From NCBI GenBank assembly GCA_021806605.1, contig JAJZQY010000010.1:1-42240 (forward strand): a stretch of DNA of 42,240 nucleotides, in the 5' to 3' direction. Both the position numbers and the translations under genes were made by a program. This DNA is from Pseudomonadota bacterium (GTDB lineage Bacteria; Pseudomonadota; Gammaproteobacteria; Burkholderiales; JABEVD01). The notes beneath the pieces are model-generated. The model ran no database searches. It saw nothing but the letters and a program-made list of their open reading frames with translations, and was not told where the DNA came from. Positions within the stretch are counted from its first letter, which is position 1. Every line of letters starts with the position of its first letter. Of this stretch, positions 10,321-17,776 are shown in pieces.

Positions 10321-10364
10321 AATCATTTTCCTGTCACAAAAGGTTTGCATTCCCGGCGCATAGT
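10309..10364 (+). promoter_or_regulatory. Pho-box promoter of the phospholipase C gene
   Basis: Four 7-mers lie 11 bp apart: TTGTCAC (10309-10315), AAATCAT (10320-10326), CTGTCAC (10331-10337) and a degenerate GGTTTGC (10342-10348), each separated by AT-rich 4-bp spacers. Exactly 10 bp after the last comes CATAGT (10359-10364), a -10 hexamer. This is the PhoB half-site spacing known from E. coli (CTGTCAT repeats, 4-bp spacer, 10 bp to the -10). Two other promoters in the window share the geometry. The predicted transcript starts near 10371, just ahead of the GGGAG ribosome binding site. Confidence 0.85.
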
Positions 10365-10386
10365 TCCGGAAACGGGAGATGCGGCC

Positions 10387-11250
10387 ATGTTCAGAAAATG
10401 TTGTTTCCACATCAGCTGGTTGTTGCCCCTTCTGCTCTACAGCCAGGACGCCTGCGCCTGGGGGATTTTCACCCACGCCTATTTCGGCCAGATTCTGATA
10501 TGGGGCATTCCGATCGCGGACAGGCGCTTTCGCAGCGCAATCAGGCAATTTCCTGAGCTGCTACTCGCCGGGACCTGCCTGCCCGATCTGTCCCTGTTCG
10601 GCAAGCGGGCCGGAACGGCAGCATTCGACGCCACGCATCGCTGGGAAAGCGCGAAACATCTGCTGGAATCCGCGGCAAGCGATGAGGAAAGGGCGGTGGC
10701 GCTGGGCTACTGCAGCCATCTTTTCGTGGATATCATCGCCCACAACCATTTCGTTCCCGCCCACGAAAAGCTTTGGGGGGAATATCCTCTTGCCACCCAT
10801 GCAATCTGCGAATGGGCTATGGACGGCTATATTTTCCCCCATCTTTTCCATGCGCCGGACAAGCTGCTCTTCAGGCATGAAGCAATCCTCTCGAACTATG
10901 CGGCGAAGAGCTTCGGAGTCGAAATCGAGAAAGCGAACCGTTCGCTGCGTTATCTCGCCATCGGGGTCAGGGCGTTGAGGATGGGCGCGATTCCGCAGCT
11001 GTGCTACCGTGGAACGAAAATCCTCGACCCCAGGTCAGGAAAAAGATTCAGCTATTACATGCGCGAAACCGGAGCGAGGCTGGATCAGATCAACCGCATG
11101 CTCGAAGGGGAGGCGCCGGCATGGCATGCGGAACTGCATTGCGAAGACGATGCAGAACGGACCCGCGAGAGAATCCGGTCGGTCGCACCGCGCCAGCTGA
11201 TGCACAGAATCCCGCTTCCTGCCAACCTGTTCCAGACTTATGCGGGCTGA
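10387..11250 (+). CDS. Exported zinc-dependent phospholipase C family protein
   Basis: The 287-residue precursor has a signal peptide whose predicted cleavage after ACA (residue 24) leaves Trp as the first mature residue. Bacillus-type PLC also uses its N-terminal Trp as a zinc ligand. The other ligands are in place: His30 (FTHAYF), Asp67 (LPDL), His84, the HxxxDxxxxxH set His111/Asp115/His121, and His138/Glu142 (HAICE). Such enzymes split phospholipids into diacylglycerol and a phosphorylated head group. I start at 10387 (GGGAG at 10374-10378); the longer frame would begin upstream of the predicted transcription start. It converges on the PAP2 gene with a 3-bp gap and carries a Pho box. Confidence 0.85.
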   Translation: MFRKCCFHISWLLPLLLYSQDACAWGIFTHAYFGQILIWGIPIADRRFRSAIRQFPELLLAGTCLPDLSLFGKRAGTAAFDATHRWESAKHLLESAASDEERAVALGYCSHLFVDIIAHNHFVPAHEKLWGEYPLATHAICEWAMDGYIFPHLFHAPDKLLFRHEAILSNYAAKSFGVEIEKANRSLRYLAIGVRALRMGAIPQLCYRGTKILDPRSGKRFSYYMRETGARLDQINRMLEGEAPAWHAELHCEDDAERTRERIRSVAPRQLMHRIPLPANLFQTYAG

Positions 11251-11253
11251 AGG

Positions 11254-11772
11254 TCAGATCTGGAAGGAAAGCCAGGCGATGGATGCGCCGATCAGGGCGC
11301 CGGCGAGCACGTCGCTGGGGTAGTGAAGTCCCAGCACCATGCGCGAAATGGCCACCAGAAAAGTGAAGGGGAAGACAATCCAGAAAAGGAAGGGATAATA
11401 GGCGGCGGCGACCATGCTGAAGGCCACGGCATGCAGGGTATGCCCGGAGGGAAAGCTGAATCTGTCGAGCGGCGCCGTGATGCATTCGATGTCGGGGTTC
11501 ACCTGGTAGGGGCGAGGCCGCGAGATCTTCCGCTTGAGCCACTTGTATAGCAACGTGCAGGTGCCGCCTGCAAGCAGCATGTGCACCACCGGAAGCAGGG
11601 CTTCGAGGCGGTAGCGCGTCAGCAGCAGAATCATCAGGCTGTACCAGAAAATTCCGTCTCCCAGGCGGCTTACGGTTCTGAAAAGCCTGCGCACCCAGGC
11701 ATGCTGGCTGGCATGGTTGAATCTCAGGCAAAGCGACAAGTCCAGGTGGCTGATTTGTTTAATCGGCTGCAT
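11254..11772 (-). CDS. PAP2-family membrane phosphatase
   Basis: The 172-residue integral membrane protein has all three PAP2 active-site motifs: KRKISRPRP (motif 1), PSGHTLH (motif 2) and SRMVLGLHYPSD (motif 3). Members dephosphorylate phosphatidic acid, phosphatidylglycerophosphate or undecaprenyl pyrophosphate. The ATG at 11772 has GGGAGGA seven bases upstream and is preferred to the ATG at 11793. It overlaps the end of the glycosyltransferase gene by 14 bp, so the two are one operon under the Pho-box promoter at 12955-13010. That context favours phosphatidic acid or a related lipid as substrate (inference). Confidence 0.85.
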   Translation of the reverse strand: MQPIKQISHLDLSLCLRFNHASQHAWVRRLFRTVSRLGDGIFWYSLMILLLTRYRLEALLPVVHMLLAGGTCTLLYKWLKRKISRPRPYQVNPDIECITAPLDRFSFPSGHTLHAVAFSMVAAAYYPFLFWIVFPFTFLVAISRMVLGLHYPSDVLAGALIGASIAWLSFQI

Positions 11773-12946
11773 GTTCGATTCCTCCCGCTGCATTCATGAA
11801 TATTGCCTCCATTTCTCGATGCGTATCATCCAGAAACAGCGATTGCACCGATTGCCTTGCCCGTCTTCCCAAATCCGAAATCCGGGCGGGATCGTTTGCC
11901 AGATCCAGCGCCAGCCGGATGAATTCCGAGCTGTTTCCGAAATGCGCAGTGAGGCCATTGTCGCCATGCCGGATATGCTGCGCCGCCGCGGCATAGTCGA
12001 ACGCGACGACCGCAAGACCGCTCGCCATCGCTTCCACGACGACGTTCCCGAAAGTCTCGGTGAGACTGGGAAAGAGGAAAATATCCGCGGAAGCATAATG
12101 GATTGCCAGATCTTCTCCGGTACGCATTCCGGCAAAGACGAATCCCGGGTGGCGCGCTTCGAGCATTCGCCTGTCTGGCCCGTCTCCCACCAGCACGCAT
12201 TTCAGGGAAGGCTGTGTCAGCCGCATCCTTTCCACGGCCTGAATCAGCAGCGCCAGATTCTTCTCGGGGGCGATCCTGCCGACATAAAGACATACCGGTT
12301 GCGCGAGCCCGCTGCCCCATTGCCTTCTCAATTCCGCGCTGCGTTTTGCGGGATCGAAGCGAGCCGCGTCGATGCCGCGCGGCACGACGACCAGATTTTT
12401 CAGGCCCATGTCCCGAAGCGCTGTTTTCATTCCGGGCGTGGAGACGATGGTGCAGTTCGCCTTGTTGTGAAATTTCCTGAGATAGCCGATTATCGGCTTT
12501 CTCAGCCAGCCGATTCCGTAATGCCTGCTGTAATTGTGAAAGTTGGTATGGAATTCGCTCGAAACCGGGATGCCGAGCTTTTTTGCGGCAGAAAGGGCCG
12601 ACCAGCCGAGAGGGCCTTCCGTCGAGATGTGAACGATGTCGGGGCGCTTTTCCGACCACAGGCGCAATAAGGCCTTTTTGGCCGGAAGCCCCATTTTCAA
12701 TCCGTCGTAATGAGGAATGGGAATGCTGCCCATTAGAATCAGGTCGAGATTGTCATCGACTTTTCCGGGGCGATCGGATTCTCCCTGCTTGGGGCGGATC
12801 AGCTGCAGCCGATGATTTCGCCTTTTCAGCCCGTCGATCATGCGCTCGACGGTGAGCGCCACGCCGTTGACTTCCGGAGAATAGGTCTCCGTCACTACAG
12901 CAATCTGGAGCGATCTTGCATCGAGTCGATTCGGCGCGCTTTCCAT
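11759..12946 (-). CDS. GT4-family glycosyltransferase, probable diacylglycerol glycosylation
   Basis: The 395-residue GT-B protein opens IAVVTETYSPEVNGVALTVERM, has HISTEGPLGWSAL and EFHTNFH in the N-terminal domain, YVGRIAPEKNL at the domain junction, and the C-terminal E-x7-E element in ETFGNVVVEAMASG. The closest families I recognise are GT4 mannosyl-, glucosyl- and sulfoquinovosyl-transferases acting on lipids (MgtA, SqdX, Agt types). The ATG at 12946 lies within a few bases of the start of transcription predicted from the Pho-type -10, so the message may be leaderless. Being Pho-controlled and joined to a PAP2 phosphatase, it could make phosphorus-free glycolipids. The sugar donor is unknown. 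Confidence 0.8.
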   Translation of the reverse strand: MESAPNRLDARSLQIAVVTETYSPEVNGVALTVERMIDGLKRRNHRLQLIRPKQGESDRPGKVDDNLDLILMGSIPIPHYDGLKMGLPAKKALLRLWSEKRPDIVHISTEGPLGWSALSAAKKLGIPVSSEFHTNFHNYSRHYGIGWLRKPIIGYLRKFHNKANCTIVSTPGMKTALRDMGLKNLVVVPRGIDAARFDPAKRSAELRRQWGSGLAQPVCLYVGRIAPEKNLALLIQAVERMRLTQPSLKCVLVGDGPDRRMLEARHPGFVFAGMRTGEDLAIHYASADIFLFPSLTETFGNVVVEAMASGLAVVAFDYAAAAQHIRHGDNGLTAHFGNSSEFIRLALDLANDPARISDLGRRARQSVQSLFLDDTHREMEAIFMNAAGGIEHAAD

Positions 12947-12954
12947 GAAAGCAC

Positions 12955-13010
12955 ACTATGCAGCACGATCGAGAAGGAATGATGACGCTTTTTTGACCGT
13001 TTCGTGACAG
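12955..13010 (-). promoter_or_regulatory. Pho-box promoter of the glycosyltransferase-PAP2 operon
   Basis: On the minus strand the half-sites CTGTCAC (13010-13004), CGGTCAA (12999-12993) and GCGTCAT (12988-12982) and a weak fourth unit CCTTCTC (12977-12971) repeat every 11 bp. Ten bases later is CATAGT (12960-12955), the same -10 hexamer as at the phospholipase promoter. The box begins right at the dgkA stop codon (13011). The predicted start of transcription is about 12948, next to the ATG at 12946. Confidence 0.85.
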
Positions 13011-13385
13011 TCAGCCGAAAAGAATCAGGAGCCAGGTGCCGACGACGTTGACAAGGCTCAGAAAAACGGCGGAGCTGCCGATGTCCTTGGCGCGCTTGGC
13101 GAGGTGGTGGTTTTCCAGGGAGATTCTGTCCACTGTGGCTTCGATGCCGGAATTGATGAGTTCGACGATCAGCACCAGCAGAACGCTGCCGATCAGGACG
13201 GCTTTCCTGAGTCCGTCCAGATGCAGGAAAAGCGCGGTGGGAATCAGGATGATGGAAAGGATGACTTCCTGGCGGAAGGCATCCTCATTCCTGAATGCGG
13301 CTGAAAATCCGTCCAGGGAGTAATGGAATGCATTCCACAATCGCCTGAGCCCGGTTTTGCCCTTGTATGGAGACTCTGATTCCAT
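13011..13385 (-). CDS. dgkA: Diacylglycerol kinase, small membrane type
   Basis: The 124-residue protein matches the small trimeric DgkA family in length and motifs: GFSAAFRNEDAFRQE near the N-terminus, then three membrane segments with ELINSGIEATVDRIS and HHLAKRAKDIGSSAVFLSL. It phosphorylates diacylglycerol to phosphatidic acid at the inner membrane, returning it to phospholipid synthesis. It starts two bases past the pgl stop, so it is co-transcribed with pgl, and the Pho box of the glycosyltransferase begins immediately after its stop. It would compete for the diacylglycerol that the neighbouring phospholipase and PAP2 produce. Confidence 0.93.
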   Translation of the reverse strand: MESESPYKGKTGLRRLWNAFHYSLDGFSAAFRNEDAFRQEVILSIILIPTALFLHLDGLRKAVLIGSVLLVLIVELINSGIEATVDRISLENHHLAKRAKDIGSSAVFLSLVNVVGTWLLILFG

Positions 13386-13387
13386 GG

Positions 13388-14062
13388 TTATCCTAAAAGA
13401 TGCGATTCGATGAAGATGTCGACACCCGATGGCGGAGCAATGATTGAAGCAGGAATGGGTTTATCGGAGCGCCAGTCGGCTACGGCCTGTTTTTTCGATT
13501 CGCCGCTGACCAGGAAAAAAACCTGGCGCGAGAAGGACAGGCGGAATGCGCTCAGGGAAATGCGTTCAGGGGGAGGCTTGGGCGCATCGAAAACCGCGAC
13601 CGCATCCTGATTTGCCCAGGCTTTTCCGGGGAAAAGGCTGGCAGTGTGGCCATCCTCCCCGAGTCCGAGCAGGACGAGATCGAATTCCCCGGTGCCCCGC
13701 AGCGTTTCCGAATAACGCGTAGCACCCTCCCTGGGGCCGAGTTCTGCCGCGATGGCATGGATCTGATTTTCCGGAATCGGGACATGGGCGAGCCAGGAAT
13801 CAATCGCCATTCTGCTGTTCCTTTCGGCGTGAGCAGGAGGGAGGCAGCGCTCGTCCCCGAAATAGATTTCCCAGGAAGACCAGTCTGCATCGGCATGCGC
13901 GAGCTTCTCGTACAGGGACTTCGGCGTGTTTCCCCCGGCGAGCACGATCCGGAAAATACCCCTTTCCCGAATGGAACTCTCGGCGCTTTGCAATACTCTT
14001 GCGGCAGCATCTTCCTGAAGGGCTTCCAGGGAGGAATGGGCATGCCAGCGGCGAATTTGCAT
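13388..14062 (-). CDS. pgl: 6-phosphogluconolactonase
   Basis: The 224-residue enzyme hydrolyses 6-phosphogluconolactone in the pentose phosphate pathway. Motifs seen are RIVLAGGNTPKSLYEKL (about 38-54), YFGDERCLPPAHAERNSRM (about 67-85) and LLGLGEDGHTASLFPG (about 131-146), the standard DevB/Pgl set. The start codon at 14062 follows an AGGA. It is divergent from gnd-zwf, which supply the other two oxidative steps, so one intergenic region of 148 bp serves the whole oxidative branch. Confidence 0.93.
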   Translation of the reverse strand: MQIRRWHAHSSLEALQEDAAARVLQSAESSIRERGIFRIVLAGGNTPKSLYEKLAHADADWSSWEIYFGDERCLPPAHAERNSRMAIDSWLAHVPIPENQIHAIAAELGPREGATRYSETLRGTGEFDLVLLGLGEDGHTASLFPGKAWANQDAVAVFDAPKPPPERISLSAFRLSFSRQVFFLVSGESKKQAVADWRSDKPIPASIIAPPSGVDIFIESHLLG

Positions 14063-14093
14063 TGCATTTCCTGCGTGGGTTTACGACGGTGCG

Positions 14094-14102
14094 ACTATAC
14101 CA
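14094..14102 (-). promoter_or_regulatory. Extended -10 promoter element of pgl-dgkA
   Basis: The minus strand reads TGGTATAGT, a TGn-extended -10 with five of six consensus bases. There is no recognisable -35 17 bp upstream, which is usual for extended -10 promoters. Transcription would start near 14087, leaving a leader of about 25 bases before the pgl ATG. Confidence 0.5.
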
Positions 14103-14210
14103 TAAACTGGACTTGCCTAAAGAGGCAGCCATGCGCGCGGCAAATCGCGAGCCGAACCAAAAAACGCCTCCATGGTCGAATCGATACCTAAAACAGAACG
14201 GGAGACGTAC

Positions 14211-15131
14211 ATGCGCATGGGGATGATAGGGCTCGGCAAGATGGGCGGAAACATGGCGACGCGCCTGCGTCGCGGCGGAATCGAGGTGGTCGGTTACGAC
14301 AGATCCGCGGAGGTGCTGCAGAAGCTGGCCCGGGATGAAGGGGTGATCGCCGCAGATTCCGTGGCTGATCTGATTGCGAAATTGCCCTCTCCCCGGATTG
14401 TCTGGATCATGCTGCCGAGCGGACCCGTCACCGAATCCCAGATCGACGAGCTTGCGCAGATGCTATCCAAGGACGACATCGTCATAGACGGGGGCAACTC
14501 CAATTTCCATGACAGCATGAGGCGCGGCGAGCGGCTTGCAGCCAAGGGAATAGGCTTCATGGATGCGGGAACGTCCGGCGGGATATGGGGCCTGGAGAAC
14601 GGCTATTGCCTGATGGTCGGGGCCGAGCCGAAAGTCGCGTTCCGGGTCGAGCCGATACTCAGGGTGCTCGCCCCCTCTCCCGAAAAAGGCTGGGCCCATG
14701 TCGGCCCTGTTGGGTCGGGGCATTACGTCAAGATGATCCACAACGGCATCGAATACGGCATGATGCAGGCGCTCGCCGAAGGACTCGCGCTGATGGAAAG
14801 CAAGCGGGAGTTTTCGCTCGATCTCGCTCAAATCAGCGAGCTTTGGCGGCATGCTTCGGTGGTCAGAAGCTGGCTTCTGGATTTGACGGCAGAGGCATTG
14901 AAAACCGACCGGACGCTGGAGAATGTCGCTCCCTATGTCGCTGACTCGGGGGAGGGGCGCTGGACGGCGATAGAAGCCATCGAGCAGGGCGTTGCGGCTC
15001 CGGTTCTTAGCCTCGCCTTGCAGATGCGCTTTGCCAGCCAGGACGAGGAAGGCTACGGATTCAAGCTGCTTTCCCTGATGAGAAACGCCTTCGGCGGTCA
15101 CGCCGTGAAAGAGAAGCATGAAAGCCACTGA
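14211..15131 (+). CDS. gnd: 6-phosphogluconate dehydrogenase, decarboxylating (short form)
   Basis: The 306-residue protein is the short, YqeC-like form (about 300 residues, against about 470 for the E. coli type). It has the Rossmann start MGMIGLGKMGGNMATRLRRGG, VWIMLPSGPVT, the substrate loop DGGNSNFHDS, DAGTSGGIWGLENGYCLMVGG-like sequence and KMIHNGIEYGMMQ with the catalytic Lys. It oxidises 6-phosphogluconate to ribulose 5-phosphate. Asp in VVGYDRSAE at the end of strand 2 hints at NAD rather than NADP, as reported for some short forms. The ATG at 14211 has GGGAGA upstream and is preferred to the ATG at 14172. It overlaps zwf by 14 bp. Confidence 0.93.
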   Translation: MRMGMIGLGKMGGNMATRLRRGGIEVVGYDRSAEVLQKLARDEGVIAADSVADLIAKLPSPRIVWIMLPSGPVTESQIDELAQMLSKDDIVIDGGNSNFHDSMRRGERLAAKGIGFMDAGTSGGIWGLENGYCLMVGAEPKVAFRVEPILRVLAPSPEKGWAHVGPVGSGHYVKMIHNGIEYGMMQALAEGLALMESKREFSLDLAQISELWRHASVVRSWLLDLTAEALKTDRTLENVAPYVADSGEGRWTAIEAIEQGVAAPVLSLALQMRFASQDEEGYGFKLLSLMRNAFGGHAVKEKHESH

Positions 15132-16623
15132 ACCTTGCACCTTGGTGATTTTCGGCGCGGGCGGAAATCTTTCCAGAAAGAAGCTGATACCCGCGCTCTT
15201 TCAGCTGGAAAGGTCGGAGCGCCTTCCCGACAAGATGACCATACTCGCTTCCAGCCTGGATTCATGGAGCCGCGAGGAGTGGCTCGATGAAGTCTCGAAA
15301 ATATTGCTGGACAAGTATCCCAGTGGGTTGGATGAAAAGGCATTCGAGCGATTCAGGGACAGGCTCCATTACCACAGGAGCAGCCTGGACGATCCAGAAG
15401 CGTATCAGAAACTGAAGAAGACGCTGGACGAGACGCCCGGATTCCCGTCGAATATCGTGTTCTACATGGCCGTTAGGCCGGCGGAGTTTCCCAATCTTAT
15501 CGAGAAGCTGTCTGCGGTCGGTCTGCTCGCAGAAAAGTCGGGCTGGCGGCGAGTCGTGATCGAAAAGCCTTTCGGCTACGATCTGCTGAGCGCGCAGATT
15601 CTGCAGAAGGGGCTTTCCAGATATCTTGAAGAGCCCCAGATTTACCGGATCGACCATTATCTGGGCAAGGGCACGGTGCAGAACGTGATGGTGTTCCGGT
15701 TTGCCAACCTGCTGCTCGAGCCGCTCTGGAATCGCCATCATATAGATCATGTCCAGATCACTCATTCCGAGACTCTCGGCATCGAAGGGCGCGCTGATTA
15801 TTACGAAGGGGCCGGAGCGCTCAGGGACATGATCCAGAGCCATCTGCTGCAACTGCTCGCCATCGTCGCCATGGAGCCGCCGGTATCGATGTCGGCCGAG
15901 CATCTGCGGGACGAGAAGGTCAAGGTGCTGAAGGCAGTGCGTCCGATACCGCAGAATGCAGTGCATGCCCATGCCTTCAGGGGCCAGTACGAGAGCGGCA
16001 TGGTGGGTGGCAAGACGGTTCCAGGCTATCAGGAGGAATCCGGCGTTGCATCGGGGAGCACGACTGAAACCTATGCCGCGCTCAAGCTATTCATCGACAA
16101 CTGGCGCTGGGCCGGGGTACCCTTTTATCTCAGAACCGGGAAGCGCATGGTCGAAAACAGCTCGGCAATATCGATTCGCTTCAAGGCCCCTCCCCAGGAC
16201 CTTCTGAAGCAGACCCGGCACGAACCGCCGAAGCCCAACTGGATACTGCTCGGCATCCAGCCTATCGACTGCCTCAGAATGGAAATGCAGGTCAAGGTTC
16301 CCGGATTCGATTTGCACACCCGAACCATCAGTCTGGATGCAACCTACCGCAAGGGAGAAGACCAGGATTACGACGCCTACGAGGGACTGCTGCTCGACGT
16401 GATGAACGGGGACCACTCGCTTTTCCTGCGCTACGATGAAGTGGAGTGGGCATGGCGCATCGTCGATCCGATCCTGAAAGTCTGGTCCATGGAGCGCGAC
16501 TTCATCAATACCTACGCCGCAGGATCCTGGGGGCCGCGCGGCACCTATCGCCTTTTCGATCGAGAAGACCAGTTCTGGCGCCATTCCCTGGACATAGACG
16601 GGGAGGATTTGCGCGCATTCTGA
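15118..16623 (+). CDS. zwf: Glucose-6-phosphate 1-dehydrogenase
   Basis: The 501-residue enzyme catalyses the first oxidative step of the pentose phosphate pathway. The dinucleotide loop reads VIFGAGGNLSRKKLIPALF instead of the common GATGDLA form. The active-site signature RIDHYLGKGTVQN is intact (about 179-191), as is VVIEKPFG (about 149-156). The C-terminal half contains VPFYLRTGKRM, also normal. It overlaps gnd by 14 bp, with pgl divergent beside it, so the whole oxidative branch is clustered. Confidence 0.95.
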   Translation: MKATEPCTLVIFGAGGNLSRKKLIPALFQLERSERLPDKMTILASSLDSWSREEWLDEVSKILLDKYPSGLDEKAFERFRDRLHYHRSSLDDPEAYQKLKKTLDETPGFPSNIVFYMAVRPAEFPNLIEKLSAVGLLAEKSGWRRVVIEKPFGYDLLSAQILQKGLSRYLEEPQIYRIDHYLGKGTVQNVMVFRFANLLLEPLWNRHHIDHVQITHSETLGIEGRADYYEGAGALRDMIQSHLLQLLAIVAMEPPVSMSAEHLRDEKVKVLKAVRPIPQNAVHAHAFRGQYESGMVGGKTVPGYQEESGVASGSTTETYAALKLFIDNWRWAGVPFYLRTGKRMVENSSAISIRFKAPPQDLLKQTRHEPPKPNWILLGIQPIDCLRMEMQVKVPGFDLHTRTISLDATYRKGEDQDYDAYEGLLLDVMNGDHSLFLRYDEVEWAWRIVDPILKVWSMERDFINTYAAGSWGPRGTYRLFDREDQFWRHSLDIDGEDLRAF

Positions 16624-16677
16624 ACAATTTTTCGGCAAATGGCATAAAATGGTTTATACCGTTTATTGGGTGACGCC

Positions 16678-16914
16678 ATGAAATCCGAAGATGCAGCGAA
16701 TTACTGGAATGCCTGCCAGGATGCGAAGAAGCCCGAAAAGGGCTACCTGACAGCGGTGAGGTTTTCCATGGTGGTGGAAGCGCTCTCCACGCTCGTGCAG
16801 TCCGGACTGATCGATGCGGATGAATCGCGGCGCTTGAGGCAGAAATTTCTCGATGCTCGCCCAGGCTTCGAGGCGACACTGGACAAATTCTTCGGAGAAT
16901 CCGACCCTTCATGA
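16678..16914 (+). CDS. Small conserved-looking hypothetical protein
   Basis: The 78-residue hydrophilic protein (MKSEDAANYWNACQDAKKPE...) has no membrane segment or signal peptide. I do not recognise the family. It looks mostly helical, with a charged second half (ADESRRLRQKFLDARPGFEATLDKF). The ATG at 16678 follows GGGTGA; an in-frame TTG at 16666 is less likely. Its stop overlaps the nitrilase start by 4 bp, so it is very likely a real, translated gene coupled to the nitrilase. Confidence 0.65.
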   Translation: MKSEDAANYWNACQDAKKPEKGYLTAVRFSMVVEALSTLVQSGLIDADESRRLRQKFLDARPGFEATLDKFFGESDPS

Positions 16915-17714
16915 AGATCGCCGCCATCCAGATGATTTCCGGACCGGAAATCGATGCGAATCTTCTCGAAGCGGATCGTCTGTTGGGACAGGCGGCCCGG
17001 GAGGGGGCAAGACTCGCCGTGCTTCCCGAATATTTTCCGATGATCGGTGCCGGGGATGCCGACCGTCTGAAAGCGCGGGAGCACGAAGGATCTGGCCCGA
17101 TCCAGGCGTTTCTCTCGGACAGGGCGAGGCATTACGCCATCTGGCTGGTAGGAGGATCCCTTCCCCTGCATGCGCAGGATGCCGGAAAATCGCGCAACAC
17201 CTGTTTCGTTTACGACGACCAGGGCAGGCAAAGGGCGCGCTACGACAAGATCCATCTGTTCAGCTTCGATGATGGGCGCGAGCGCTACGAGGAAGGGCTG
17301 TTCATCGAAGGCGGAGAATCCGTTTCAGTCTGCGATACGCCATTCGGGAAAATGGGATTGGCGATCTGCTACGATCTGCGCTTCCCCGAGCTTTTCAGGA
17401 AAATGGGTGAAGTCGATTTCATCGTCGTACCGGCTGCTTTCACCGAAACCACCGGACTCGCCCATTGGGAGTTGCTGCTGGGATCGCGCGCCGTGGAGAA
17501 TCAGTGCTACGTTGTCGCCTCGGCCCAGGGCGGACTGCATCCGACCGGGAGGAAAACCTACGGCAACAGCATGATCATCGATCCATGGGGAAAAATTCTT
17601 GCCAGAATGGACAAGGGGTCCGGAGTCGTCTTCGCGGAGATCGAGCCTTCCAGAATTGCCGAGGTCAGAAAGCGCCTCCCCGCGCTGCAGCACAAAAAGC
17701 TCCAGATCTCTTGA
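16911..17714 (+). CDS. Nitrilase-superfamily carbon-nitrogen hydrolase (Nit1/Nit2-like)
   Basis: The 267-residue cytoplasmic enzyme shows the full catalytic set: Glu40 (LAVLPEYFP), Lys113 (RYDKIHLFSF) and Cys153 (LAICYDLRFPE). The RYDKIHLFSFD and YDLRFPELFR stretches are closest to Nit1/Nit2 amidases. These act on deaminated glutathione or omega-amides of 2-oxo acids. A glutathione-repair role would go with gshA-gshB in the same window, though those genes are 14 kb away. The start overlaps the small gene upstream by 4 bp. Confidence 0.85.
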   Translation: MKIAAIQMISGPEIDANLLEADRLLGQAAREGARLAVLPEYFPMIGAGDADRLKAREHEGSGPIQAFLSDRARHYAIWLVGGSLPLHAQDAGKSRNTCFVYDDQGRQRARYDKIHLFSFDDGRERYEEGLFIEGGESVSVCDTPFGKMGLAICYDLRFPELFRKMGEVDFIVVPAAFTETTGLAHWELLLGSRAVENQCYVVASAQGGLHPTGRKTYGNSMIIDPWGKILARMDKGSGVVFAEIEPSRIAEVRKRLPALQHKKLQIS

Positions 17715-17737
17715 CTATCAGGATTGGCTAATGTTCA

Positions 17738-17762
17738 ATAGTCGAATATTTTGCTCGACTAT
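17738..17762 (+). promoter_or_regulatory. Inverted repeat ahead of the dsrC/tusE-like gene
   Basis: ATAGTCGA (17738-17745) and TCGACTAT (17755-17762) form a perfect 8-bp inverted repeat with a 9-base A/T-rich centre. It ends three bases before the GGAG ribosome binding site (17765-17768). A near-copy, TTGACTAT, lies at 17711-17718. It could be a repressor site or an RNA hairpin next to the ribosome binding site; the sequence does not decide between these. Confidence 0.45.
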
Positions 17763-17776
17763 ATGGAGAAATCAGC

